Below, in pieces: positions 8,592 through 17,570 of a DNA stretch of 41,916 bases (position 1 is the first letter of the stretch; each line of letters begins with the position of its first letter). Source of the DNA: Eubacteriales bacterium (lineage in GTDB: Bacteria; Bacillota; Clostridia; Christensenellales; Aristaeellaceae); contig JAQUWD010000035.1 of NCBI GenBank assembly GCA_028693055.1, forward strand, positions 1 to 41,916, written 5' to 3'. Both the position numbers and the translations under genes were made by a program. Below the pieces are notes generated by a model. It searched no databases and was not told the DNA's origin. It saw only the letters and a list, made by a program, of their open reading frames with translations.

Positions 8592-9488
8592 ATGATGGTC
8601 ACCAGTAAACGGCGCTTTTTTCAGCGGGATCAGAACGTGGGTTTTCTGTTTACATTACCCTTTACCATTGGCTTTTTTGTGTTTACCGTTGTACCCATCG
8701 CATATGCTCTGTATTACTCCCTTACGAATTATGATGTGCTGACGCCCTCTGTCTTTGTGGGCTTGAATAACTATATCAACCTATTTACCGGCGACGCTGT
8801 ATTCTGGCAATCGCTGCGTGCAACAACTATCTTTTCTTTAGTCTCCGTGCCGTTGCGTCTGATGTTTGCACTTTTTGTCGCGTTACTGATGCTTCGTCCA
8901 AGCAGACTGAGTTCCTTATATCGCGCTGTATATTATATGCCTTCAATCATGGGTGGTTCTGTGGCCATAGCCATCGTGTGGAGACGCTTTTTTGCCTCCA
9001 ACGGCACGCTGAATGCGCTGTTAGGGCTTTTGGGCATCTCCTCTAGCTATGCTTGGCTCGGTCATCCCAATACTGCCATGCTGTCTCTGATATTGCTGGA
9101 TATGTGGCAGTTCGGCTCAGCAATGTTGATTTTTTTGGCGGCGCTTAAGCAGATACCACAAGAACTGTACGAAGCAGCGGATGTGGACGGAGCTAAGCGT
9201 TCAGCCCGTTTCTTTCGTATTACGCTGCCTATGCTCACGCCAACAATCTTTTTTAACCTCATCATGCAGATTATTTCCGCGTTTTTGCAATTTACAAAAT
9301 GCTACATCATCACTGAGGGTAAGCCGCTCAATTCCACGTTGTTCTATGTCGTCAATCTATACTACCAGGCGTTTAAATATTATCATATGGGATATGCCTG
9401 CGCCATGGCTGTTTTTATGCTGGTATTGGTAGGCGGCATCACTTACATTATGTTTGTAACAAAAAAGCGCTGGGTATATGAGGTATAA
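8592..9488 (+). CDS. Sugar ABC transporter permease (MalF/UgpA type)
   Basis: 298-residue inner-membrane permease with six hydrophobic segments and the binding-protein-dependent EAA loop (LYEAADVDGAKRSARFFRITLPM) that docks the ATPase. The N-terminus (NVGFLFTLPFTIGFFVFTVVP) is typical of the MalF/UgpA subfamily in sugar importers. The first of two adjacent ATG codons, at 8592, has AAGGGG 6 nt upstream. It lies 84 nt after the binding-protein gene, separated by a hairpin, and 5 nt before its partner permease. The pair forms the translocation path for the sugar bound by the lipoprotein. Intact, usual length. Confidence 0.93.
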   Translation: MMVTSKRRFFQRDQNVGFLFTLPFTIGFFVFTVVPIAYALYYSLTNYDVLTPSVFVGLNNYINLFTGDAVFWQSLRATTIFSLVSVPLRLMFALFVALLMLRPSRLSSLYRAVYYMPSIMGGSVAIAIVWRRFFASNGTLNALLGLLGISSSYAWLGHPNTAMLSLILLDMWQFGSAMLIFLAALKQIPQELYEAADVDGAKRSARFFRITLPMLTPTIFFNLIMQIISAFLQFTKCYIITEGKPLNSTLFYVVNLYYQAFKYYHMGYACAMAVFMLVLVGGITYIMFVTKKRWVYEV

Positions 9489-9493
9489 GAATC

Positions 9494-10342
9494 ATGCTGA
9501 ATCATGAAACACGGTGGTCTAAGATCGTCTATCATACGTTGATCTGTCTAATGGGCGTTGTTATGCTCTATCCGTTGCTGTGGATGGTAATGAGCTCCTT
9601 TAAGGAATCGAAAACGGTTTTTCTTACGGCTAATTCTTTGATCCCACAAAAGTTTGTGCTTGAGAACTATGCCAATGGATGGACCGGTTTTGGAGGAACC
9701 ACCTTCGCTACCTTTTTTGGGAACTCTTTTTATATCGCTATATTGGGTACAATCGGCGGTGTGCTTTCCTCGGCGTTGGTCGCCTTTGGCTTCGCACGTT
9801 TCCATCGTTTCCCGATGCGGAGCGTCCTGTTCAGTTGCATGCTCATATCCATGATGATGCCTTTTCAGGTTGTCATGGTGCCGCAGTTTATCTGGTATAA
9901 AAAGCTTGGGCTTGTAGGCAGCTATGCCGCGTTGATCCTTCCTCGTTTTTTTGGCGAAGGCTTCTTCATTTTCCTGCTAATTCAGTTTATGTCCGGCGTG
10001 CCGCAGGAGCTGGATGAAGCCGCGCGTATTGACGGTTGCGGAAATCTTCGTATTTTCCTAAAAATAATTATGCCACTTTGCGTTCCGGCGCTAATCACCT
10101 GTGCAATCTTTTCCTTTATGTGGAAATGGGAGGATTATCTTGCACCTCTCCTGTACGTGAAGGGCACAAGAAACTATACGGTTAGTATTGCGTTAAAGCT
10201 GTTCTGTGATCCCGCTTCAACATCCGATTATGGCGCTACGTTTGCGATGGCAACCCTCTCCGTCGTACCTACGCTGTTGATTTTCATCTGTCTACAAAAA
10301 TATTTAGTCGAGGGTATCAGTACCACTGGGTTAAAAGGATAA
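9494..10342 (+). CDS. Sugar ABC transporter permease (MalG/UgpE type)
   Basis: 282-residue partner permease. Features are an N-terminal membrane segment, the subfamily motif MLYPLLWMVMSSFKE, a periplasmic-facing stretch with LENYANGWTGFGG, and an EAA loop (LDEAARIDGCGNLRIFLKIIMPL) for ATPase contact. The C-terminus ends KYLVEGISTTGLKG, the standard MalG/UgpE ending, so the gene is complete. Start ATG at 9494 is 5 nt after the previous stop; its GAGGT site lies within the end of that gene, suggesting coupled translation. It makes a heterodimer with the preceding permease. Confidence 0.93.
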   Translation: MLNHETRWSKIVYHTLICLMGVVMLYPLLWMVMSSFKESKTVFLTANSLIPQKFVLENYANGWTGFGGTTFATFFGNSFYIAILGTIGGVLSSALVAFGFARFHRFPMRSVLFSCMLISMMMPFQVVMVPQFIWYKKLGLVGSYAALILPRFFGEGFFIFLLIQFMSGVPQELDEAARIDGCGNLRIFLKIIMPLCVPALITCAIFSFMWKWEDYLAPLLYVKGTRNYTVSIALKLFCDPASTSDYGATFAMATLSVVPTLLIFICLQKYLVEGISTTGLKG

Positions 10343-10356
10343 GGAGAAAGCGTATA

Positions 10357-12144
10357 ATGATGAAATCTCTGAAATCTCTGCTGGATTTGTCCAGAGTGCC
10401 GTTTACTCGTCACGGCTGCGCCATGTCGATCGCAATGCGGCAGGATGATGTCGCGGGGCATTATGGCAGCGTTGATGAATTGTATTTAGGAATCACGTCG
10501 GCTCTCAACACAGCAACTAATCGAGCCGATCTCGTGCGGATTGAGCTTTTGTACAATGGTGAGAGCCAGCCCTTCACCTACACGGCAACACCCGTGCTGC
10601 TTACCCTGAGCTGCGCACACGGAGAGGTTCAACTTTGTATGGAGGAAAACCTTTTACGGCTTCGCGGTAAAGACGTTCAAATACGATTTGTTGGTTATAT
10701 GCGTTCCCATGAAGGTTCCTGTACGCGAGAGGATAATAGTTGGGAACTATCCTTTAAATTGATTGGGAAACTACTCTTCATGTCTCTTTGCGGCTGTATG
10801 CAGGCTGAAGGCGGCTTGGATTGGAAAGAGCAGCACCCCACAACTCCTACTATTACATATGGCGACACTACAGGCGAACCTTTTGAAGGCATTGTGTCTT
10901 GTTATCTGTCCAACGGACAGCGGCGTTTACACTATGACGCTTTTGACCATGTCCTTATGCGCAACGAGTCGGAGTTCGAAGCATTCCGCGCCCAGTATCC
11001 CATCGTGCCGAGCGAGTTTGAGCAAACGGCTATCAAGGCGGCCTATATCCTATGGACACATAAAATCGTTCCATATGGCATTTTAAAAAGCTCTGTTTAC
11101 TATATGTCCCGTAATGCTCTGGTGGCTGCATATGGCTGGCAGCAGAGCTATCAAGCCATGGCCCTTTCCGAAGCCCCAGAGGCTGCGTGGGACGCGCTAG
11201 GCAATATGTTTGCATATCAGTTGCCCGAGGGACAGATTCCAGACTGGATTCACTCCAATTCCGCTAATTATCTTGGATGTAAACCGCCTTTTCAAGGCGT
11301 TGCGTTGACGTGGCTCCTCGACCACAGCGATTTGAACGCTATTTCCTATGAAAAATGTCTCTGGCTCTATCAAGCGTTAAGCCAATGGGCGCGGTGGTGG
11401 CTGAATTACCGCGACAGTGATCACGACGGTCTTCCCCAATACAACAATCCGGATGAGTCAGGCTGGGATGACGCTTCCGTTTTCCACATGGGTTTGCCAG
11501 TTGAATCTCCCGACCTGTCCACATATCTGATTTTATTGATGGAGGGCTTGTCGCGATTGGCTGGAAACCTGCACCGTTTCAATGATCAATTCGATTGGGC
11601 TGAAAAATCCAAGCAGTTGCTCCGCTTGCTTTTAGACGAGCTGTGGACGGGCGAACGATTTGTTGCTAAAAAGTCAACAACCCATGAGCTGATCAAGACG
11701 GACAGCATCGTATTTCTTCAACCAATCATGCTGGGAAAACGATTACCTTCGGAAATACGGCAAAAGCTGATCGCGAGTATACGGGATGAAAAAAGATACC
11801 TGTTTCAGCATGGTGTGGCTTCGGAAGCGCTGGACAGTCCTTACGCGGCTGTCAAAAGCGGCTTTGCCAGAGGCGTTCTCCCAGCTCCCGTGCAGCTGAT
11901 GATGCTATTTGGATTGTTAGAATGCGGCGAAACCGCTTTGGCTAATGAAATCGCCCTGCGTTTTTGCCGCAAGGTTAGCCGCGACGGCTTTGCGCTATGT
12001 CACTTTCCCTATGATTCTGAGGAGTTTGAGATTAAAAACTCTGACGAGAACACAGCCTTCCCAACAGACATGACGCTTGATACCTCCTGGACCGCCGCCA
12101 TCTTTCTGTTTCTCGCCGGCTTCGGACTTGACAGAAAAGCCTAA
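10357..12144 (+). CDS. GH63/MGH1-like (alpha/alpha)6-barrel glycoside hydrolase
   Basis: 595-residue protein without signal peptide, so cytoplasmic. The C-terminal two thirds match the glucosidase clan GH63/MGH1-like fold: a DSDHDGLPQYNNPDESGWDD stretch (about residues 352-371), a following SPDLSTYLILLMEGLSRLA helix and a terminal TSWTAAIFLFLAGFG helix. The first 200 residues are a beta-rich region. The last gene of the sugar operon, with AAGGAGA 9 nt before the ATG at 10357 and 14 nt after the permease stop, it would process the imported oligosaccharide. Oddity: where GH63-like enzymes usually carry a W-D motif with the general acid, this protein reads YGWQQSYQAMAL. Substrate is unknown. Family placement is good, activity uncertain. 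Confidence 0.75.
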   Translation: MMKSLKSLLDLSRVPFTRHGCAMSIAMRQDDVAGHYGSVDELYLGITSALNTATNRADLVRIELLYNGESQPFTYTATPVLLTLSCAHGEVQLCMEENLLRLRGKDVQIRFVGYMRSHEGSCTREDNSWELSFKLIGKLLFMSLCGCMQAEGGLDWKEQHPTTPTITYGDTTGEPFEGIVSCYLSNGQRRLHYDAFDHVLMRNESEFEAFRAQYPIVPSEFEQTAIKAAYILWTHKIVPYGILKSSVYYMSRNALVAAYGWQQSYQAMALSEAPEAAWDALGNMFAYQLPEGQIPDWIHSNSANYLGCKPPFQGVALTWLLDHSDLNAISYEKCLWLYQALSQWARWWLNYRDSDHDGLPQYNNPDESGWDDASVFHMGLPVESPDLSTYLILLMEGLSRLAGNLHRFNDQFDWAEKSKQLLRLLLDELWTGERFVAKKSTTHELIKTDSIVFLQPIMLGKRLPSEIRQKLIASIRDEKRYLFQHGVASEALDSPYAAVKSGFARGVLPAPVQLMMLFGLLECGETALANEIALRFCRKVSRDGFALCHFPYDSEEFEIKNSDENTAFPTDMTLDTSWTAAIFLFLAGFGLDRKA

Positions 12145-12211
12145 TGGATAGGAGCCCCGATCCAATACCGCACATAGAAACGCGCATCTAGAAAACCCTC
12201 GCCCACAAGGC

Positions 12212-12240
12212 TTGAAAAACAGCCTGATACCAAGTATAAT
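12212..12240 (+). promoter_or_regulatory. Promoter of murI
   Basis: TTGAAA (12212-12217), a 17-nt spacer and a perfect TATAAT (12235-12240). Transcription would begin near 12247, which rules out the upstream TTG at 12243 as the murI start and supports a GTG start further in. Confidence 0.75.
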
Positions 12241-12305
12241 CTTTGTGGCGGCGGTTATCGAAGTCAGCGCGTTTTTTATGCCGCCAAGCATTGGGGGTGT
12301 GGGCG

Positions 12306-13070
12306 GTGGATCAACGTCCCGTTGGGTTTCTGGACAGCGGCTTGGGCGGTATTAGCGTGCTGAGAGAAGCATTGCAGCAATTACCCCATGAGGACTATCT
12401 ATATTACGGCGATACAGCTAACGCGCCTTACGGAGATAAAAGCCCAGAAGAAATTTTGCAGCTTACCCACCGAGGGGTGGACAAACTGACAGCGCTTGGC
12501 TGTAAAGCCATTGTAATCGCTTGTAATACGGCTACTAGCGCTGCCGCTGGGCGGTTGCGTCAGGAGCTATGCCTGCCCATTATCGGAATGGAGCCTGCGT
12601 TGAAACCCGCCGCCCTTTTGGAAGGCACGGGAAGTATCCTCGTGATGGCTACGCGGGTAACGTTAGCCCTTCCTAAATTTCAGACGCTGATGGAAAAATA
12701 CGGGGAAAACGCCATCCCCGTGCCCTGTCCGGGATTGATGGAATGCGTCGAGTCCGGAAAGCTGGAGGGGGACGAGGTGAACGCATTGCTTGGTAAGATA
12801 TTGTCCCCTTATAGACGTCAACCGGTAAAAGCGGTGGTGCTGGGCTGCACCCACTATCCTTTTCTTCGCAAGGCTATCGCTTCCTTTTTCGCCCCCGGCG
12901 TGCCGTTGATTGACGGTAACGCGGGCACGGTGCGACAGCTGAAAAGAAGGCTCTCGGAGGAAAACCTACTGAGCGACGGCTTAGCAGGGGGCCGTATTAC
13001 CTACCTATCCTCCTGCGAGGATCCAAAGGTCATCGAGCGCATGCAGCGTATGCTGGAGCTGAATAGCTGA
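12306..13070 (+). CDS. murI: Glutamate racemase
   Basis: Converts L-glutamate to D-glutamate for peptidoglycan. Visible are the N-terminal family signature RPVGFLDSGLGGISVL, the first catalytic Cys in IACNTATSA, the second in LGCTHYPFL, and the NAGTVRQL segment. About 254 residues from the GTG at 12306, which gives an N-terminus equivalent to MDQRPVGF, the family's usual start. A GTG at 12297 is an alternative; neither has a strong ribosome binding site. The open frame extends back to a TTG at 12243, but the promoter at 12212-12240 makes this unlikely. It is followed after 34 nt by UDP-GlcNAc 2-epimerase, together forming a wall-precursor unit. Confidence 0.94.
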   Translation: MDQRPVGFLDSGLGGISVLREALQQLPHEDYLYYGDTANAPYGDKSPEEILQLTHRGVDKLTALGCKAIVIACNTATSAAAGRLRQELCLPIIGMEPALKPAALLEGTGSILVMATRVTLALPKFQTLMEKYGENAIPVPCPGLMECVESGKLEGDEVNALLGKILSPYRRQPVKAVVLGCTHYPFLRKAIASFFAPGVPLIDGNAGTVRQLKRRLSEENLLSDGLAGGRITYLSSCEDPKVIERMQRMLELNS

Positions 13071-13104
13071 TTTGTATTATATAGGAGAAGCGAGGAAGAA
13101 ACCA

Positions 13105-14202
13105 ATGAAAAAGGTAATGCTGATCTTTGGGACTCGGCCGGAAGCCATTAAAATGTGCCCGCTGGCGCTGGAATTGGAAAAGCACCCGGATTTTGAAACG
13201 GTGGTCTGCGTTTCAGGTCAGCATCGGCAGATGCTGGATCAAATCCTGACCTGCTTTCAAATAGAGCCGAAATACGATCTGTGCATCATGCAGCCTAAGC
13301 AGACCCTGTTTGACGTCACCATCAACATACTGGACCGGGTACGGAAGGTGCTGGAAACAGAAAAGCCTGACGTGGTGCTGGTGCATGGGGATACCTCCAC
13401 AGCCTTTGTTACCGCGCTGGCTTGCTTTTATATGCAGATTCCTGTGGGTCATGTGGAAGCAGGGCTGCGCACCTATGACCTGTATTCGCCCTTCCCGGAG
13501 GAATTCAACCGACAGGCTGTGGACCTGATCGCTCGGTTCTACTTTGCGCCAACAGAAAACAGCCGCCAAAACCTGCTCAAGGAAGGCAAGCCGGAGGATC
13601 GAGTTTTCGTGACCGGCAATACGGTGATCGACGCGCTGAATACAACGGTACAAGACGATTATCATCATCCGGAAATTGATTGGGCAAAGGGTAGCCGTCT
13701 GCTGCTTTTAACGGCTCACCGTCGGGAAAACTTAGGGGAGCCTATGCGGGAAATGTTTACCGCCATCCGTCGGGTGGTGGATGAAACCCCGGATGTAAAG
13801 GTAATTTATCCCATGCATTTGAATCCGGTGGTTCGCGAAATGGCGCACAGCTGCTTTGACGGACAGGATCGAATCCATATGATCGAACCCTTGGATGTGC
13901 TGGATTTCCATAACCTGATGGCTCATTCCTATTTGATTTTAACCGATAGCGGCGGAATTCAAGAGGAAGCGCCTGCGCTTGGCAAGCCTGTATTGGTTAT
14001 GCGGGATACCACCGAGCGTCCGGAGGGGGTAGCGGCAGGTACGCTTAAACTGGTCGGTACCCGCGAACAAACCATTTATGCCGCCGTTAACGAGCTTTTG
14101 AATCACCCCGAGGCTTATCATCAGATGGAGCGAGCCGTCAACCCTTACGGCGATGGCAAGGCCAGCCAGTATATCTCAAAAATTCTGGAAAAAGAGCTGT
14201 AA
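13105..14202 (+). CDS. wecB: UDP-N-acetylglucosamine 2-epimerase (non-hydrolysing)
   Basis: Interconverts UDP-GlcNAc and UDP-ManNAc, a precursor of teichoic-acid linkage units and capsular sugars. 365 residues from the ATG at 13105 (MKKVMLIFGTRPEAIKM), preceded by a purine-rich GGAGAAGCGAGGAAG. Family motifs are GTRPEAIKM, VHGDTSTAF, HVEAGLRT with the catalytic acidic residues, GNTVIDAL, TAHRRENLG, the UDP-binding YPMHLNPVVRE and TDSGGIQEEAPALGKPVLVMR. Usual length and intact. It lies 34 nt after murI on the same transcript and is followed by a perfect hairpin terminator. The synonym mnaA is also used in Bacillota. Confidence 0.94.
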   Translation: MKKVMLIFGTRPEAIKMCPLALELEKHPDFETVVCVSGQHRQMLDQILTCFQIEPKYDLCIMQPKQTLFDVTINILDRVRKVLETEKPDVVLVHGDTSTAFVTALACFYMQIPVGHVEAGLRTYDLYSPFPEEFNRQAVDLIARFYFAPTENSRQNLLKEGKPEDRVFVTGNTVIDALNTTVQDDYHHPEIDWAKGSRLLLLTAHRRENLGEPMREMFTAIRRVVDETPDVKVIYPMHLNPVVREMAHSCFDGQDRIHMIEPLDVLDFHNLMAHSYLILTDSGGIQEEAPALGKPVLVMRDTTERPEGVAAGTLKLVGTREQTIYAAVNELLNHPEAYHQMERAVNPYGDGKASQYISKILEKEL

Positions 14203-14215
14203 GCCCAGCGTTTCA

Positions 14216-14236
14216 AAAAAGCGCTACGCGCTTTTT
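14216..14236 (+). terminator. Hairpin terminator after wecB
   Basis: AAAAAGCGC, loop TAC, GCGCTTTTT: a perfect 9-bp stem whose right arm supplies the T run. It starts 13 nt after the wecB stop. The A/T-flanked stem could work on either strand. Confidence 0.75.
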
Positions 14237-14284
14237 CGCCAGTTACGGGTGCAGCTTGCGGCAGAGCCGTAAACAGCCCGCCCA

Positions 14285-14340
14285 ACCGGCAAAGCCGGTC
14301 GATACGAATGCAGTCGGGGGAGCCTGCGGGCTCCCCCGAC
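14285..14340. repeat. Two GC-rich extragenic hairpins
   Basis: ACCGGC-AAA-GCCGGT (14285-14299) and a perfect 12-bp stem GTCGGGGGAGCC / GGCTCCCCCGAC with TGCG loop (14313-14340). Neither has a T run. Together with the terminator at 14216 they fill most of the gap between wecB and the MATE gene. This resembles a dispersed extragenic palindromic element, but only one copy is present in the window, so repetitiveness is not shown. Confidence 0.5.
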
Positions 14341-14405
14341 GCCCTCTTAAGGGGTTTTGACAGGCTGGAGCTGTAAGCCGTTTCCGTGGAGTGTAACAAA
14401 GAAAA

Positions 14406-15818
14406 ATGAAAAAATGTCGGTTTCCAAAGGCTGCTCAACCGGAGCTTCCCATGGGCGATAGCTTTTTTAGCAAGGATAAGGAGTTTTACCGTTCCTTTTT
14501 TCAAATGATGCTGGTGATTACCTTACAAAATATCGTCACCTATAGCATCAATGTAGCCGATAATATCATGCTGGGCGCTTATGACCAGACGGTGTTGGCG
14601 GGGGCGGCGGCAGTTAACCAGGTACAGTATATTCTACAGCAGTTTACGCTGGCTGGGTTGGGAGAGGGCTTCATTATCATTGCCGGGCAGTACCGCGGCC
14701 GCGGGGATATGCGCACCGTCCAGCAGCTTGTTGGCGCGGCGCTGTGCTGCGGCGGGCTGGCGGCGCTTTTGCTCACAGGGGTTGCTTTTGCCAGCCCCCT
14801 TTCCCTGATCTCGATCTTTACAGATAATGCGGCAGTGCAGCAGCAGGGACTTGCTTATCTGTCTATCATTCGTTTTACCTATTTGCCGTTTGTCATCACC
14901 AATCTGCTGCTGGTAGCGCTTCGGGGCGTTCAGGTGGTAAAAATCGCATTTCGAGTCTCCTGCATGGCGCTGGTGCTGAATGCTGGAATCAACTATGTGT
15001 TAATTTTCGGCCGCTTTGGCGCGCCGGAGTTGGGGGCTCAAGGCGCGGCGATCGGCACGCTGGTCGCCCAGCTTGCGGAGCTATTGGTGGTGCTCTGCTA
15101 CTGCCGCAGTGGAAAGCTGCCCATACAGTTTCAGCTGAAGGCGCTGTTTTCGTTCCGTTTCCATCTGTTGAAGGATTATTTGAAGGTCAGCCTACCCTGC
15201 GCCGCCTCTGCGCTGCTGTTTAGCTGCGCCGTAGCAATCCAAACCATGATCTTCGGTCATCTGTCCGTGGACGCTATGGCTGCGGCTAGCGCTTCAGGTA
15301 CCCTGTTCCAGTATGTTAAAATGATCCCCATTAGCGCAGCCTCTGCGGCTAGCGTGTGGATATCGGGGTTGGTAGGCAGCGGCGACCGGGAACGGCTTCG
15401 ACCTTGCGTTCATTCGCTGCAGGTCATCTACGCGTGCATCGGTATTTGCACCTTTACGCTGTTGATGCTGATACGGGAACCGATTTTGGGTATGTATGCC
15501 ATTACCCCTCAAGCCAGAGAATACGCGATGGTGATGGTGATGATTCAGGCCGTTACCTCCATTGGCACTGCTTATCAAATGCCCTGCCAGCTGGGAATCA
15601 TTCGGGCAGGTGGAGATACCCGCTATTCTATGGTCAGCGACCTTTTATATAGCTGGGTGCTGATTGTGCCGTTGGGACTGTTGGCCGCCTTTGTTTGGCA
15701 CTGGCCGGTAGCTGTGGTTACCTTTTGCTTAAATTGCGATCAGCTGCTAAAATGCATCACTGTCAGCTATAAAACCAATCGCTATACTTGGATCAAAAAA
15801 TTGGTGCGTCAGGCTTAG
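14406..15818 (+). CDS. MATE family efflux transporter
   Basis: 470-residue integral membrane protein with about twelve hydrophobic segments in two similar halves, the MATE arrangement. Signatures are a QNIVTYSINVADNIMLG segment near residue 40, GAAAVNQVQ, and the second-half counterparts MAAASASGTLFQYVKMIPISAASAASVWISG. MATE proteins export drugs or metabolites in exchange for sodium ions or protons; the substrate here is unknown. The ATG at 14406 has only a weak site; an internal ATG at 14451 (MGDSFFSKDKEFY) has GGAG 6 nt upstream and may be the true start. The stop overlaps the convergent CmpB-like gene by 4 nt. No terminator is visible between them. Confidence 0.9.
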   Translation: MKKCRFPKAAQPELPMGDSFFSKDKEFYRSFFQMMLVITLQNIVTYSINVADNIMLGAYDQTVLAGAAAVNQVQYILQQFTLAGLGEGFIIIAGQYRGRGDMRTVQQLVGAALCCGGLAALLLTGVAFASPLSLISIFTDNAAVQQQGLAYLSIIRFTYLPFVITNLLLVALRGVQVVKIAFRVSCMALVLNAGINYVLIFGRFGAPELGAQGAAIGTLVAQLAELLVVLCYCRSGKLPIQFQLKALFSFRFHLLKDYLKVSLPCAASALLFSCAVAIQTMIFGHLSVDAMAAASASGTLFQYVKMIPISAASAASVWISGLVGSGDRERLRPCVHSLQVIYACIGICTFTLLMLIREPILGMYAITPQAREYAMVMVMIQAVTSIGTAYQMPCQLGIIRAGGDTRYSMVSDLLYSWVLIVPLGLLAAFVWHWPVAVVTFCLNCDQLLKCITVSYKTNRYTWIKKLVRQA

Positions 15819-16171
15819 CTTCGCCGCCGAAGCTCTCGCATGCAAAGCAGCGCCCCGGCGCTTAAGCCGCACCATGCCAGCGAGAAGGGAAGACAAACCT
15901 GTCCCTTATGCTGAAAAGGCGTTTTTCGGTAATCCCAGATTTGATAGCGTTGATTCAAAACAATGCCAAAGCTATATTCCACTGCGGTAATCCAAGCGCC
16001 CCCCAGCAGTGCGCCCTGCCATAGGGGGCGTTTTTTGGTGGCGCGATCAATCAGACGGAGACCACATAGGCTTACTCCGCCTGCCAAAGCCATGGCCGGA
16101 TGAGTTCGCCGGCGATAGAGAAGCTCGAGGATGGGGTATCCTATGCTTCCAATCAAAAAGCAACGGCGCAT
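15815..16171 (-). CDS. Small CmpB-like (ABC_trans_CmpB/DUF1113) membrane protein
   Basis: 118-residue membrane protein with three to four hydrophobic segments. The motifs ITAVEYSFGIVLNQRYQIWDYRKTPF and GQVCLPFSLAWCGLS match the family annotated as putative ABC transporter type IV permease CmpB (formerly DUF1113); the WDY...PF...GQ(V/I)CL..S pattern is its hallmark. The function is not known and no ATPase is encoded beside it. Full family members are often longer or duplicated, so this is a compact single-domain form. The start ATG at 16171 has a GGAGG site. It is convergent with the MATE gene (4-nt overlap of the ends). Confidence 0.75.
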   Translation of the reverse strand: MRRCFLIGSIGYPILELLYRRRTHPAMALAGGVSLCGLRLIDRATKKRPLWQGALLGGAWITAVEYSFGIVLNQRYQIWDYRKTPFQHKGQVCLPFSLAWCGLSAGALLCMRELRRRS

Positions 16172-16247
16172 ACGAGCTTCGCCTCCTTTGGAGAATGAAG
16201 TCAGTATGCGTCGTCGCTCACAGCACTATGCTGTTATTTGAAGGAAG

Positions 16248-17396
16248 TCAGACCTTTGTCTCCCCTTTTTCGTCGATTCCCCGCTGGGCAAGTCGTTTGG
16301 TGACATGCTCTCGGGTGAGCGCATAGAGGACGGAGGTGGTGGGAATAAACAACAGCATTCCAAAGATGCCCATCAGCCCATCGCCTAGCACCACTGCAAA
16401 CAGCACCCAAATAGAGGGAAGCCCGATGGCGTTCCCCATCACATGAGGATAGATGAGATTGCCTTCGATCTGTTGCAGGAAGAGAAACAGCGCCACAAAG
16501 CCAAGGGCTTGCATGGGATTGACCATCAGAATGAGCAGTCCGCCCATGATGCAGCCCAGCCATGCGCCAATGACGGGAATCAGCGCCATAATGGCGATAA
16601 ACACGCTGATGAGGAGCACGTAGGGCATGCCCAAGAGCGACATCGTTACAAAGAACAGCGTGCCCAAAATTAACGCTTCCAAGCACTGGCCGGTGATGAA
16701 GGAGGAGAAGGTACGCTGAACCATACGGCTGATCTCCCGCACGCGGTCCATTTTATCTTTTTGAAGGTATGCGTACCCAAGCCGGACAAACTGACGCGCC
16801 AGCCGTTCCTTGGCAAAAAGGAAGTAGATGGTGAACATAATGGTAAAGAACAGCTGCAGCACGGAGGAATACACTGCCCCGATGACGTTGGTGGAGAACA
16901 TGGCCCCTCTCAGCGCCAAGTTCAACACATTGTCGATCTGAGACTTGATTTGGTCGGGAGAGGTGTTGAATACCGAGGTCTGAATATACTGGCTTAGGTC
17001 ATAGCCATACTGCTTGAGCCAATCGTTCAGATAATTAAATGCCTGAGGCAGGATCCTAAAAATGCTTTCGATGGTTTTTAACAGCTCCGGCACCAGCTGG
17101 GACATGACCACATACAGCACCAGCGCCACTAGAACCATAACGATCAGCAAGGCTGCGGGACGTTTCAGCTTTTGGGTAAAAGGATGCTTTTCCATTCCTT
17201 TTAACAGGCGGTTCTCAAAAAAACGCATGGGAACGTTCAGCACAAACGCCAAACCACCGCCCAGAAGGAAGGGTTGTAAAATTGCTAATAGCGCTAGAAA
17301 AAAATTCCATACGGATGCCGTGTGCTGCGCGACTGTATAAATAATAATCAAACCCGTGCCCAGAAGCAGGATTTCCTTGATCCTGTGCTTGGTCAT
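16248..17396 (-). CDS. AI-2E family transporter (YtvI/TqsA-like permease)
   Basis: 382-residue membrane protein with about eight hydrophobic segments. Family motifs are LAILQPFLLGGGLAFVLNVP near the N-terminus, FSSFITGQCLEALILGTLFF, GMPYVLLISVFIAIMALIPVIGAWLG and QQIEGNLIYPHVMGNAIGLPSIWVL. The family name derives from the proposed autoinducer-2 exporter TqsA, but many members are sodium/proton antiporters or are unassigned, so the substrate is open. The ATG at 17396 (MTKHRIKE) is chosen over the ATG at 17411 because the codons after the latter spell a GGAGG site correctly spaced for the inner ATG. Monocistronic in appearance. Confidence 0.9.
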   Translation of the reverse strand: MTKHRIKEILLLGTGLIIIYTVAQHTASVWNFFLALLAILQPFLLGGGLAFVLNVPMRFFENRLLKGMEKHPFTQKLKRPAALLIVMVLVALVLYVVMSQLVPELLKTIESIFRILPQAFNYLNDWLKQYGYDLSQYIQTSVFNTSPDQIKSQIDNVLNLALRGAMFSTNVIGAVYSSVLQLFFTIMFTIYFLFAKERLARQFVRLGYAYLQKDKMDRVREISRMVQRTFSSFITGQCLEALILGTLFFVTMSLLGMPYVLLISVFIAIMALIPVIGAWLGCIMGGLLILMVNPMQALGFVALFLFLQQIEGNLIYPHVMGNAIGLPSIWVLFAVVLGDGLMGIFGMLLFIPTTSVLYALTREHVTKRLAQRGIDEKGETKV

Positions 17397-17489
17397 TCCG
17401 TTGTCCTCCATGCAAAGCGTTGCTTATTCCCAAAGTATTGTATCATACTTTTGGTACAGCCGGTTATCTCTAACAACTTATTCATAATA

Positions 17490-17517
17490 TAGACACAACT
17501 TTGTGATATGCTATAGC
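17490..17517 (+). promoter_or_regulatory. Promoter of two small genes
   Basis: TAGACA (17490-17495), 16-nt spacer, TATAGC (17512-17517) preceded by TG one base upstream (extended -10). It lies about 53 nt before the first small gene. Confidence 0.5.
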
Positions 17518-17570
17518 TGGTAACAAACAATGTTATCAACCGCACAGCTCGAGAAAGGGGTGCTTTGGTT

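Noticed and set aside
12243..12305. TTG start of murI at 12243
   Set aside because: It lies at or before the transcription start predicted by the TTGAAA-17-TATAAT promoter, and the extra residues do not resemble the family.
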